From Bolinopsis microptera (Eukaryota; Ctenophora; Tentaculata; Lobata; Bolinopsidae), in NCBI RefSeq assembly GCF_026151205.1, contig NC_087082.1:16461401-16525400 (forward strand): DNA of 64,000 nt, written 5' to 3'. The position numbers were made by a program, and so were the translations under genes. The notes under the pieces are model-generated. The model saw only the letters and a program-made list of their open reading frames with translations, was not told the DNA's origin and made no database searches. Below are positions 1 to 11,939 of the stretch, one piece after another. Position 1 is the stretch's first letter. The number at the start of each line of letters is the position of its first letter.

Positions 1-1115
1 GCCATGCTACATTATCTAGATATAACTACCTGCTCATTTATATGACCAGAAACATTGCTGAGTCCTATGTTGCGTCCATCATGGTTAATAAAGGTCTAAA
101 ATTGACCAAAATCAGTGTTTTTGGTCGTTTTAACCACCATACGGCCACACATTTTGTTACATTATCTTTAAAATCACTTATTATCCTCCAGCTATCTCTC
201 ATAATCAAATTTCAAAACAAAATAAGGCACAAAAAGTTCGGAGGTTGCTGAATAATGGTTAATTTGTGATGGCTTCTGTTGACCGAAAGTCCAAAATAAA
301 CATGTTTTAACCACATTGAGGCCACATCTAAGGTTTTATGGTATTGGGACCATAGCCAAAAGTTTTGGGCACCTGAATGGTGACCTCTGCTTTTGAAATT
401 ATGGTGATATTTCAATGCTGTGCCATACCAGGTGGTTAAGTACGCGCACGCGCGCGCGCACGCGTACAAACATGGTTTTTTTTGATATACCACAGTTGGT
501 GGTTAACTGTTCTACATCAAACCTTCACTAAAAGTATTGGGCACCATAGTGGTGACATAATATATAAAGAATTTAAGCCTAGACTAAATATGTTGGCCTA
601 CAGATGGTTAAGTACGCGCACGCGCGCGCGTACACTATAACATAAACAAATAAACCACTCCACAGACCACATTTATTAATTTTTTAAATTTCCTTCTTCA
701 ACTATGTGTCAATGAACCATTTTTGTTCAATAATGACCATCAATATTAACTGTAGTACTTATATCTTCACTGTAGTAAGGGTTTGGGTGTTAGAGGTATA
801 AAAAATGTCCACTAACAAATCAGTCATTTTTCGACTACTTAACCACCTAACTCAGCACCAAAATGTTCTGAGATTTTTTTCGTTGCAGTATCATGAAGCT
901 ATGACATTTTTGGACCTATGTAAATATTCAGATTACTAAAATTCATAATCTGTGATTTTTAAGGGGGGTTAAATGCTTCAAATTGGTGTATTTCAAAGTT
1001 TCCCCAGATTTGCTGCTATTGCTGAAACAATAGTTAAATTACCCACTACTCAGACCGCCAGAGATGAAGTTAGATTATAATTTAAGAAGCAAAACTGTCA
1101 ACAAATCTCACTCAC
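1..1115 (-). other. Intron 1 of fibrillarin (inferred), no coding exon seen
   Basis: The sequence downstream of the fibrillarin exon 1 donor on the minus strand shows no further fibrillarin exon up to the window edge. It is AT-rich and carries two short alternating purine-pyrimidine tracts (listed separately). The short ORFs here have no recognisable similarity. The call as intron is inferred from the donor at 1110-1115 and the absence of the methyltransferase domain. Confidence 0.6.
432..637. repeat. Two copies of a GC-alternating tract
   Basis: The 18-base string GGTTAAGTACGCGCACGC followed by more CG alternation occurs at about 434-471 and again at 605-637. The strings are almost purely alternating purine-pyrimidine and are self-complementary over much of their length, so they could adopt Z-DNA or a cruciform. 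They are the only strongly GC-rich stretches in the first kilobase. Confidence 0.7.
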
Positions 1116-1391
1116 AGTGTCTCCAGGGGTCAGGTTCTTGGTGACGAGAGCGTCCTCCTTTCCTCTAGCAATGAACACACCAGCATGTCTGTGAGGTTCT
1201 ACTACCACCTTTTTACCTCCCCTCATACCACCGGCGCCTCCACGGCCACCACGACCTCCACGACCTCCACCTCCACCTCGACCACCGAAGCCTCCTCCTC
1301 GGCTTCCTCCTCTGCTACCTCCTCGACTGCCCCCACGTGCTCCTCCTCGACCGCCGCCGCCAAAGCTACCTCTTCCTCTTGGTGGTGCCAT
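1116..1391 (-). CDS. FBL: Fibrillarin, first coding exon (partial gene)
   Basis: Fibrillarin is the nucleolar 2'-O-methyltransferase of box C/D snoRNPs, acting on pre-rRNA. This exon encodes residues 1-92: a glycine/arginine-rich GAR domain (RGG and GGR repeats from residue 4 to about 58), then the start of the conserved core, [20 protein letters not shown] and [13 protein letters not shown], which is the family signature before the methyltransferase fold. The ATG at 1391 opens the MAPPRGRG start typical of the family. The exon ends phase 0 at ACT|GTGAGT (donor 1110-1115); the reading frame stops 15 bases later. The catalytic domain must lie beyond the left edge. The antisense Ser/Thr-rich ORF over this exon is a shadow of the GAR repeats. 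Confidence 0.93.
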
Positions 1392-1412
1392 GCTTACTAG
1401 AGGTGATTATGT
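1392..1412 (-). promoter_or_regulatory. 3' splice-site-like signal just upstream of fibrillarin ATG
   Basis: On the minus strand the bases before the ATG read CTAAC (branchpoint-like), a short C/T-containing stretch, then CTAG, ending 5 nt before the ATG. This suggests the translated exon begins just upstream of the start, either after a 5'UTR intron or as a trans-splice acceptor. The sequence alone cannot separate the two. Confidence 0.4.
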
Positions 1413-1815
1413 TAGAACATGAATGGTTTTCAGTGAATTTAAAACTTTGCCGTGAAAGACAATGTATGCAAAGACGACCAGGATATTTTCTGTGAGCAAA
1501 CAACTCAGAAAGATTTAAAAATTGAACTACGACTTTACATCAATAATGAATTTAAGATTACATAGTACAATTTTTATTATCCTTTTCATAAAATACACTG
1601 TTATAAATGAACATTGGACAGGACGGGATTCAAATATTTGGTTTTCATATTAAAGAAAGATATCATATAAAGAAATATCTCTGAAACACGTTTTGTATCA
1701 ATTCTCGTTTAGTTTCAGAGTTCAGTACTTATTGTTATCAATGCCTCACGATGTTGTTATTATAACATAGATGGTATATTACATGGTTTTGAAGAATGGA
1801 AACAATATCACATGC
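1393..1815. other. Intergenic spacer NKAP-fibrillarin
   Basis: About 420 bp between the NKAP stop and the fibrillarin ATG. An AATAAA on the minus strand (1573-1578) could be the NKAP polyadenylation signal. No other coding potential was seen. Both flanking genes point the same way, so this must contain the NKAP 3' end and the fibrillarin 5' region. Confidence 0.5.
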
Positions 1816-2869
<1,054 letters not shown>

Positions 2870-4833
2870 TTAAAAGCAACAATTTGAAAAGCAGATATCA
2901 AAAAATAACTTAAATAAAACTCCACCGATATCACAAATCCTCCTTGACAACATGTTTGGCTCTCTCTGCAACTCTAGGGACAGATCCTGGTTTTGAGTGT
3001 TTTCTCCTATTCTCATCCTTTTACGTTTCGCATTTCTGATATTAGTGTGTTCCTTACTGATTGATGTTATCATCTTTGGCACGATCCTGTGCCTCTTAAT
3101 CCTCTTTATCTGAGGGTGCTCACTGTACCTCTTAATGAGTTTCTTGTTATAATCATACGCTGCTCGCTCCCTAGCAGCAACAGGACCCAGCTTACCCCAC
3201 GCTAAAGATTTCCACAGTCTTATGTTAGTCTCGTCACTTCCCGTCATAACAAACTTGCTATCAGCACTGTAGTTAGTGCAGAACACACGTTGCATCCTTT
3301 TGGTGTGGTAGATTTCTTTACTTCGACCCTTGGTTGACTCGAATATTCTGACTGTTTTGTCGTAGCTCCCTGATACAAACTCTCGGCCTGTGGGAGAGTA
3401 TCCCACACAGAGGACCGCCATAGCGTGTCCCATGTGCACGTTAAGGGGGGAAGATAGCTTTCTCATGTCAAAACTGTACAGGTTATTATCGTCACAGGCA
3501 GCAGTGAAGTTGAACGCTTCCATTGGGTTGAACGCTATCTGATTAGTTTTCTGAGATAGAACAACTTTTCTCAGTGGGTTGTTCTCCCGACAATCGTACA
3601 GAACAATGTTTCTGTCTTGTGCTGTTGAGGCGAGCATGTAGGTCTCCACCTGGGATATGGTGCGGTTACAGTATTACACAATTAATTAAGTTGTAGTGAT
3701 TGTTGGGATTATCTATAAGGTTAGGGCTATATTCCATGATGTGTGATTTGTCCAATGAATATGAAATCTAAAGTAGAAAATACGGAAAGCCAATGATGTA
3801 ACACAAATATGTTAGTTAGAATGAAAGATCGTTATATAAAATACCTTATTGAAGACTACAGAAGTGATGGTATCGACACCCCACGTGAAGTTACGTAGAG
3901 GCTCGTTACGGTTAACGTTCCATATCCCCACTGAGGTTCCACATGTAACAAACGTGTCAGATTTAGATCCCCACTGATAGTCAACTCCAGTTAACAGCGT
4001 CTGGAAATTTAGAATTTAATGAAACATTGTTTATTAGGAATGCCTCTGCATACAAGACGTATAAAGCAAGCCGCAAGGTAAATACTATTAAATGAAAGAT
4101 ATTGTGTACTGGACTTGAAAACTTACATTGGATGTAATAGTAGTTGAGGGGTCGACAGTTGAGTTTTGTAACATTTGGTCAACATTCCACATCCTGATAA
4201 CTTGGTCATCTCCCACAGACAAGAGGAGATCGCCAGCCTGAAAACTTGGTATTACGGATTTAATAGTCATTGCAATTGCAATAGGAAGGCAAACCAATCG
4301 TGCTCCATGTAAATTGCAAAATTGTTATTTGGGCTGTTCTTTACCTGATTAATGCCCATACCCCTGACAAAGCCAGAGTGAGCAGGTACAGAACAAGAAC
4401 ATTCCTTGGTCGTGACATTCCACACTTTGATTTCACCATCACATGCTCCAGATATAACCACAGGCAATCGTTTGGAGTGAGTAACCATGGAGAAGACTCC
4501 ATCTCGGTGACCTGGATTATAATTTGTTTATGTTGTTTTACAGAGATAAATCTACTCTTTAATTCAGATAAAACGGAAACAAAGAATATTTCTAACTGTG
4601 CTTTGTATATTATATATATTCTGTCCAGAAGTAAGTATCTTACCGTCCAAAGAGCCAACAAAAGGCTTAGCAAAAACCCGTTCAAGCTTCACAGCATTGA
4701 GTGCAGCGGTGTACTCTCTCTGAGAAGAATGTGGATGCAAGACTGGGTCTACATTCCTTGGTAATTTGGGCAGGTCTCCTGCTCTTGTTTTCAGGTAATC
4801 CTTTGGATCTCTGTTCAAAACTTTGACCTTCAT
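2870..4833 (-). CDS. DCAF13: DCAF13/SOF1 WD40 protein, five exons
   Basis: DCAF13 (yeast Sof1) is a WD-repeat component of the U3 snoRNP/small-subunit processome needed for 18S rRNA maturation. Exons: 4644-4833, 4345-4511, 4127-4237, 3845-4000 and 2870-3649; all junctions are GT-AG and phases agree, giving 467 aa. The start MKVKVLNRDP and YTAALNAVKLERVFAKPF match the family N-terminus. WD repeats follow (SGACDGEIKVWN, SVGDDQVIRMWN, CGTSVGIWNVN, FVSGSYDKTVRIF, MTGSDETNIRLW), then the C-terminal Sof1 domain (ERAAYDYNKKLIKRYSEHPQ, IKRIKRHRIVPK). Length is close to the human 445 aa. The last ~40 residues are unlike the usual lysine-rich tail and end in a hydrophobic stretch, so a missed 3' exon is possible. 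Confidence 0.93.
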
Positions 4834-5461
4834 TAATGATCCGAACTATTTCATGTTTCTACCATGGCTGAACTGTAGATAAGTGTGGTAAAATAGTCGA
4901 TGAGTTAAAATTTGGGTTAAAGTCGTTAACAAGAATTGCGCCCGTTGTTTCGTTTTGGCGGACGCTAGATTTCCATTTCACTATTACTATTAATATAAGC
5001 TCTAATCAGCTCACCTTATAATAATAATATTGAAACATCAGTAGACTACGCGTGCCACATTCAAGTTGGGCTTATTACAAAATACTATACATTACTAGTA
5101 TACATTAAAATACGCTTGTGCCGCGCATTCATTGACCACAGACTAGCTATACACCACATCTCCGCAAGCAATCCCCGTGCGCGTGCGCGCGGGAAGTTGA
5201 CATGGTAACGAACGGAAGCAAGTAAGGAACACGACATATATTTGACCCACCTACCGCTATCTCCAAAATCCACGTTTTTCTGCAAAAACGTCCATTCGTA
5301 ACCTTTCACTATTGCCTTTTTTCAAAAGGGTGAAAAGGAAAAAATAAAGATTAAGGAAAAGGGAAGGACCACAATCAGATTCCACCGACAAAGAAAGGTT
5401 TTGTAGAGTGAGGGTTCCCGATGGATCAATGTGGATTGTCATCTAACCCTTAAAAGATACC
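4834..5461. other. Upstream region of DCAF13
   Basis: About 630 bp with the probable DCAF13 promoter near 4834-5000. A GC-rich patch around 5175-5195 contains alternating CG. I see no convincing gene; the short ORFs have no family resemblance. Confidence 0.35.
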
Positions 5462-6620
5462 ATGACAAACCTAATGAAAGAAGCAGAGTGCTTGGATGTT
5501 CGTGTAGAACCCCCATTACTCCCTGTCAATCCAAATGAATTTCGTCCTGGAATCGATAAAACTGATGGAGCTACACTTAACATATCTGCTCGTGGACTAC
5601 TGTCAGAATTTGAATGCATTTTCTTAAATGTAAGGGTATCTTATCCATATGCCCCATCGATTGTCACTCAGTCTTCCTGCACTGTATGCAAGAAATGAAA
5701 AAGGAGAAAGAGACATGTATCAAGATCGGGTACTGAAAACGGAGAAAGGATTTTTAAAACCACTCATCTTCTCGGCAACAGGCTTATGACCAAGCTGCAC
5801 TGCACCTAGGTCATAAAGCGCACCAGAATATCACACCAATGAGGTGACGAGTGTGCTCACATGATGGGCTTCAGAAGAAATAGACTTGTTTCTCACTACT
5901 TTGGAGCCTCCTCCTCACAACTGATAAGAGAGGGGTCAAGGGGAAGCTGTCAAAGAAGCTCATCTTGGATTCATCCCACTTAATCTTATTCCATTGTGTG
6001 AATCACACAACTGTTTAAGTATTATCATTATTATTACACCGATGTCCTACATAGCTTTGGTATTCTGGCAGCACTTCTTGTATAATTTGGGACAAATATA
6101 AACTTGAATAAATAAAAATATCAAAATTCACACTATCTGTTTTCAATAAACCATCATACGATTCACATGGTGGAATAAGGTCGAAAGGGATGAACCTTAG
6201 GTGAGCTTCCTTTCTGCTTTTGACCTGACACCTCAAACGGTCATGAGGACACTTCGAAGTAGTGAGAAGCTAAGTCTTGTTCTTACAAAAACCCCCATGA
6301 GCATATTGCTTGCCTCTTTTGTCTGATATTTTGGCTGCTACTCAGTTTATGACCTTGGTGCAGCTTTGTCCTAAGCCTCCTGTGGACAAGAAGACAAGAT
6401 CTTGATAAAGGATGCTTTTCTCATTCTTGTTTCTTGCATATAGTGCAGGATGACTGACAAGACAGTAACATTTGATCCACGTTTGAGATTTCAAATAATA
6501 TTGGTAGCAATGGGCCATTTCAGCCCTCCTTCTTAAGAAGAATAATGTACTGATACATTCAAACAAACCAAGTGATACAATATGGCGATTACATGTGCAC
6601 AGGTAGAGAAAATGGTCCAC
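5462..6620. pseudogene. Inverted pair of decayed retroelement pol C-terminal fragments
   Basis: The plus strand from 5462 encodes a fragment with DGATLNISARG and FLNVRVSYPYAPS, continuing past a stop as YARNEKEKER and PLIFSATG. I recognise this pattern from the C-terminal part of large invertebrate retroelement polyproteins (DGARLDISARG, FFDVRV, SATGGL). The minus strand at 6342-6620 encodes a second, shortened copy (ALYARNKNEKS, FLSTGGLGQSCTKVIN). The flanks 5880-6007 and 6165-6300 are also reverse-complementary with moderate divergence, so this is one folded-back unit around a loop at about 6008-6165. Both copies carry stops and are dead. The exact retroelement clade is not determined. Confidence 0.6.
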
Positions 6621-7649
6621 TGCTATTATTTAAATCTGAACAATGTATTCATTTTAGTATGTGGCACCAAAAGAACATCAAGTGCTACCAAGAATGTTGG
6701 AGCTATGAAGTAGTAACCCCAAGAAATAATGTCAACCGTCAAATCAAACCAGATTTAATCATATAATTCGTCAGAGGGAATGAGATGGGTATGAATCCAA
6801 TAAGTTTCTTTGACGAAGTTCTGCACGTGAAATGTAGCAGGAATCACGAAGAAATATTTGTGGATGACATACTATCCGAACACATAAATAATGTGTACAA
6901 CATTCATGTCCTAAGGTACAGCAAAAGGGACACTAACGAGATTCAGGATCGCTGAACATGATTGAGAACACTGCTTTTTAAGTATGGGGACTACCCAAAG
7001 GTGCAAGACGTTGCATTTTAACTCTCACTAGCGTGAGGAATTAAAGAATACCGAATTTTACCGAAAGTAAAGCAAAATTTTAAGTAAAACAAAATGAATT
7101 AAGAATTAATTTAAATCAATTTAATCAACAAAAGAATGTAGATGTGCAGTTAGAATTGCTTTTGAGCAGGCGAAAAAGGTTACCATAATTGAGCTTCTTC
7201 CACCCATGTTTAAACAATGTAGATTCATGCAAGGACTAGATGCTCGTGTGGCTCTTGAACAAGTGATAAAAGCGACAAATTTGGCATAAGCACAAGTTGG
7301 TAAACGTTTGGCGTTAAGAAAAGTTCTTATGGCTTACATTGTACAGAATTTGAATGTGCATACTCGTTGGGTATATCCTGAAGTCGAAACTTGAATCGTG
7401 TTGTAAATATTAGAAATTAGCAATTCGGAACTGAAGAATTGATTGTACAGTCAGAAACGTCCTAATATAAAGAGTCAAATAGTGTAAGAGGTCCAATTTA
7501 AAAAACCCTTTACTAAACTATACAGTACAGCATAAGTGATAAGTTTATTGATCAAAATTCAAACAATGACCCTGTATAAAGATTCTGTAAAAATCGGAGT
7601 TAATTTTATAAACCCTTTTAGTAGCAAAAATAGCCAATTCAATGTACTG
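6621..7649 (+). other. Unclassified region with coding-like shreds
   Basis: Two plus-strand stretches read like decayed protein: 6784-6951 (MGMNPISFFDEVLHVKC then IFVDDILSEHINNVYNIHVL, ending at a stop) and about 7138-7286 (CAVRIAFEQAKK then FMQGLDARVALEQVIKATN, ending at a stop). I do not recognise either. They lie next to the retroelement fragments and may be further pieces of a dead element. No intact gene is seen. Confidence 0.3.
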
Positions 7650-7652
7650 GCT

Positions 7653-8368
7653 CTAAATTTGGGGGGGGGGCCAACCATATTAAAGTATATTAAAATGTAG
7701 GATTTTTCCCGATTTTGACCCGGGGATATACTTTAATATACTTTAATATACCTACAATATACTTTAATATATCCCTATCCCTTGGAGGCCTACATCAAAA
7801 ATTGTTGCCCAAAATAAGCTTGAAATGCAATTCTTAATCGATTTCAAAAAGTTCTTGAAAAAATATTGAAAACTGATGGAGTTATTTCAATTCTAATGAA
7901 GTCATTTTGGCTAGTATTCCTAACCGAGATATTATGAGCAATTTTCCCAATTTTGTTCATGGAGGTCTTTTCACTAAGTATCCACTATATTCAACAAACA
8001 CTGAGTTATATCTTTCACATAGAGTTAGTCTCATTAAAAAATATTGAAATTTTATCGAATTTGGGCAAAAGCGAATTTGGGCAAAAGCGTATGCCCAAAT
8101 ATGGGCATATTTTTTAAAGCTCATAGCTCAGCCAATTTTTGACCAATCTGGATGGAAATTCATGTACTAGTTCTAAAACAGGCTTATCTTGCGAATCTGA
8201 GTGAAAAATATAGTTCATCATGTAAATCTTAACGAAGAATATAAATCTTCTAATTGTAGGTATATTAAAGTATATTAAAATGTAGGATTTTTTCCGATTT
8301 TGACCCGGGGATATACTTTAATATACTTTAATATGGTTGGCCCCCCCCCCCCCCCCCCCCCCCAAATT
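7653..8368. mobile_element. Non-autonomous TIR element with duplicated hairpin ends
   Basis: The outer ends are inverted: AAATTT, a G tract, CCAACCATATTAAAGTATAT on the left; the complementary TTTAATATGGTTGG, a C tract of about 22, AAATTT on the right. Just inside each end the same ~75-bp module occurs in direct orientation (7674-7750 and 8259-8336: ATTAAAGTATATTAAA, TGTAGGATTTTT, GATTTTGACCCGGGGATATA, then the inverted TTTAATATACTTTAAT). AAATTT, being its own complement, could be the target duplication or part of the TIR. There is no transposase. The superfamily is not assigned. Confidence 0.65.
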
Positions 8369-9172
8369 TATATATAAATCCGCAATTTTAACTGCAATAC
8401 TTTTATCCCTCTTTTCTCCCCAAGTAGTCAAATCAAGTAACAAAGTGGAAAATCGAAAACAGTCCATGATTCTTACTACAACATTTGGAGGTTAATAACC
8501 TACAAAGACAGTAAGTGTCACCCTTTCAATTTATTATAACGCCATTTTATATTATTAAGTAAGGTTGCATGTACAATATACTCAGCTCCTTCTGTCGTCC
8601 CAGATGCAAGGCCGGATGATGGGTCGGACAGCGCCCAATAACAAAATGCATGATCATAACTAATCACTTCGTTGATTTATTGTTGATGATACCAACCCTT
8701 TTTTAGCTCAAATTTGTATGCTAAAATCTTGTCAAATCGATATCAGTTAGGATTATCAATTATATCAATTCATGCGCGGTCCAATAGTGCATTGCGATAC
8801 ATTTAACATAACCAAAAACAGTAAAATGCAAAAATTGTGTAATGCTTTTTAAAAACGAAAAACAGAAAAAAATAACTAAAATAACTAAAATAACTTGCTC
8901 AAAAACGCTCGCGCTACTGTCTAATTTCTTTTTGAAAAGCACATGACAATATAGTAGTGTAAATATTATAGTGTAAATATCTTTTGTCGATGTTTCTTAA
9001 AAATTAAATAATCTTAAACGATTTCCCGTTCAATTTTGGATGGTGCACACCATGCAACTTAACGCAAAATAAAACTTGACCATTGTTAATGATCTGGCCC
9101 GGCGCGCGCTACTTCGAAGAAATTTAGACGAGTAACATCCGTCAAAATAAAACAAATTATTTGATTAGTAAA
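8369..9172. other. AT-rich spacer, nothing recognised
   Basis: About 800 bp with no gene-like ORF, no clear repeat boundary and no RNA gene that I can identify. A GC-rich spot (about 9098-9112) stands out only by composition. Confidence 0.3.
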
Positions 9173-10092
9173 ACAAATTTTAGTAAAACAAATTTAAATT
9201 TTGGTATTTATTAATAACAATCAAAACATATCATATCATAAAAATAAAGCCGCGCGTTGGTTGACTGCCTCAGTATGGTGAATAATTTAAGCTTGAAGGT
9301 GCCCTACGCATTTACAGAACATTATGCGGCGATCACATGATCACGAGGACCTGTGAGCGCCAAATTTAATTTAAACTTTCTAGAAATCGTACATCACTAC
9401 GAGTTACTCATGCTTTTGAATTATAAGAGTGCGGATTGTCAGGTATTTCATTCATTCATACGATGTCAATCTTTCGCAGCTCGGCAAGGCCTTATCTGGG
9501 GACCCCAGACTATTATGTTCATAAACATAACCTGACGTAATATAATTGAACCCTCTAAAACGCGCAAATAGGCGCGTTTATGCGATTTTACAATTAAATA
9601 ATCAGATTTTACAATCTAACTCAGTGCGCGGCTTTTGTAGCGCATAGTCACTTCTTTCGTATTGGTTCTGAACGATCACGTGAATGCGAGTCACGTGTGC
9701 TCTAACATCCAATGAGCATTCGCACTTTTTTCAGGGCGATGGGAGTCGTAATTCACTTTGTCAAACGTCGTATGACCCGCCGCGCACGAAGTGCGCGGCT
9801 CCCCCTGTAGCGTCGAAGACGCTATAGTGAAACTATAGTGAAACGACCGTGGTGGTCACCACGTGATACAAAATTCACTCAGCCCTAATAAAGATTATAT
9901 CAACAATAACTATCAACAATGAACATGCTAGCTTTCTTTATTTTTGTAAGTCGCGTCGGCTGACATTTTAGGTTGTACTGGATGTAACAAGTTTATTATC
10001 AGATGTCTACCTATATTTATTATGATATCATTATTCATTGTAATGGCAATAAAATTTAAATTTTGTTTTACTTAAATTTTGTTTTACTTATT
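9173..10092. mobile_element. Putative TIR element with duplicated terminal motif
   Basis: The left end carries two tandem copies of AGTAAAACAAATTT followed by AAATTTT (9177-9216). The right end (10051-10090) is the inverse, again in two tandem copies (TAAATTTTGTTTTACTT). About 37 bp of inverted similarity enclose roughly 0.85 kb without a transposase ORF. Target duplication is unclear. A separate 114-bp MITE with its own 8-bp duplication sits inside (9758-9871). A lone left-end-like copy (GTGAAACAAATTTTAGTGAA) lies at 10369-10400. Confidence 0.5.
9758..9871 (+). mobile_element. 114-bp MITE with 8-bp target duplication (copy 1)
   Basis: The element is flanked by a perfect 8-bp direct repeat AATTCACT (9750-9757 and 9872-9879). 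Its ends are imperfect inverted repeats (TTGTCAAACGT and the inverse of ACGTGATACAA). Internally it has a GC-rich hairpin CCGCGCACGAAGTGCGCGG and repeated GTGAAAC motifs next to CGACCGTGG. The same element occurs inverted at 57746-57873 with a different 8-bp duplication. An 8-bp duplication fits hAT, among other superfamilies; the family is not assigned. Confidence 0.8.
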
Positions 10093-11600
10093 GTAACTCC
10101 AAGTTGATTGACGATGTCAACCCTTCCAGATCGTTGCTCTGCGAAGCAGAGCAACGATTTTCGATGCGAAGCAAGAATGCTAGTTTGCGCGGCGCGTCGA
10201 AGCAGCGAAGTCCTCCAAAACTCCAAGTTAAGCTTGAGTATGTTGCAAACATTTGGAAAAAATGAATTTTTATGATTTACATTAAATTACTCGTCACAAC
10301 TTTTATAGCAAACATGTGTTTCATTTGTAAACGTTCTAAGAAATCCTATTATTTAATTGTAAATATAGTGAAACAAATTTTAGTGAAACAAATTTAAAAT
10401 TTTATCCTTTATTTTACAATCATAATATAATAATATTTATAAGCCTCCGTTTTGAAAGTTTTAAATTTTAATACATTCACATTTCTATTTAAAATTCAAT
10501 TTTATGTACAAGTCAATAACTGGCCGCCAAAGCCGCGCATTCTTGAAAACAGGATTAACTTGATTATTATATAGTTATACGACTATGTAAATTAAAAACT
10601 ATCCGTGGTTTTTTCTTTTAAATAAATAAATTATAATTTTACCTAAGTCCAAAGCCAGCTTTGAAAAATTTACTATTAAATCATAATATATCGTCAACTT
10701 TAAATATTTACAATGCAACAATTCATTAATCTGTAAACACGCGTACTCCAGCCCCTAAACGCATAAATTGTTATGCGGCGCGGCTCAAGCCGCGCACGCA
10801 CGTATTATTTTATACTGTTTGCTTTCTAATAAATATCGTGCCAATGTGTACGTCTAAATTGTAAACGTTCATGTTTTGTGTAAAGTGAATCCAATTGGGA
10901 CTAGTGACAAGGATAAGGACCCAAGTGCCTGTACGGCTTTTTCGGGCCCCTGTGGACCACTACTCTTGAAATCACTCTACAACATTGAACATCTATATCT
11001 ACTACGTCATTTGGCAATTATTGTCATTAATCTAACTTTCTAATTAATTGCCGAGGGGGAAGAGTAAACGCTTCACATTAAAATTCAATATACAAAATTC
11101 AAAACCATCAATACGGTATTAAATATTATGGACAAGTCTATAGATCTATTTCGTAGTCATATATTCACATGATTTGCTTTATATTATATTATCTTAATAC
11201 TGTAATGAAGTACAGTAGGATTTGTGTTTCGAGAAAGAAAGGTTGCGGTCAAATTATTAACAAAAGTAAACAAAAGTCCATCAGGGACTCCGTGGAGTCG
11301 AAAAAGGTACACGGCTGCTGTCTGGTGCTGCTAGGCATTTATTGATCAAGATGTTTTATTGTATTGATTTATAATGATTCTATTGTTCGTGACTAATCAA
11401 GTTCTAAGTGGAGGTATAAAGTGCTGCTCAAGATACTTCGTCATCTCATGTCCAGTATAATGATTAAGATAGTATACAATGCAGTTTTAGTAGTTGACCC
11501 ATACAGTTAAGTCCGTCATAACTCACAATCGTTAAGTCGTCGGTCAATTGTCAAAGTCGTTGTGTGTTTATTCGTTGAGATAGCAGTAAGATAAGATGTT
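10093..11600. other. AT-rich repeat-derived region; hairpin at 10130-10156
   Basis: No gene was seen. A perfect hairpin TCGTTGCTCTGCGAAGCAGAGCAACGA lies at 10130-10156 (given in two parts: TCGTTGCTCTGCG then AAGCAGAGCAACGA). A lone copy of the TIR motif of the neighbouring element lies at 10369-10400. The right part may be the 3' untranslated region of the LINE, which reads leftwards; no clear tail repeat marks its end. Confidence 0.35.
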
Positions 11601-11939
11601 ACGCGCGCGCGCGTTTAATCCCGTCGACGTGAAATGTGACAATGAAAACGCCATAGAATTATTATTTTCGCGCGTTACGTAGAGTTTACCAGTGTGTAAT
11701 ACTAGTTAACACTGGGTGTACACTGAGTGTAAGTGTAAGTTTCATATACAAGCCGTTGAATATTTCCAATTTTGAGTGTATCGTGAGCATGTTTTACAGT
11801 GCGATTGCTCGGTAATAGTGTGTTTGTGTATATATATATATATCATTTGTGGAGTATGGTGTAAGTAATGTTTTTGGTTGGAGTGCAGTGGTTATATGTA
11901 TGAGAAAAGATATATGGTCATTTTAGTAACTCACATAAA

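Noticed and set aside
1185-1400. Plus-strand Ser/Thr-rich ORF
   Set aside because: Antisense shadow of the fibrillarin GAR repeat exon.
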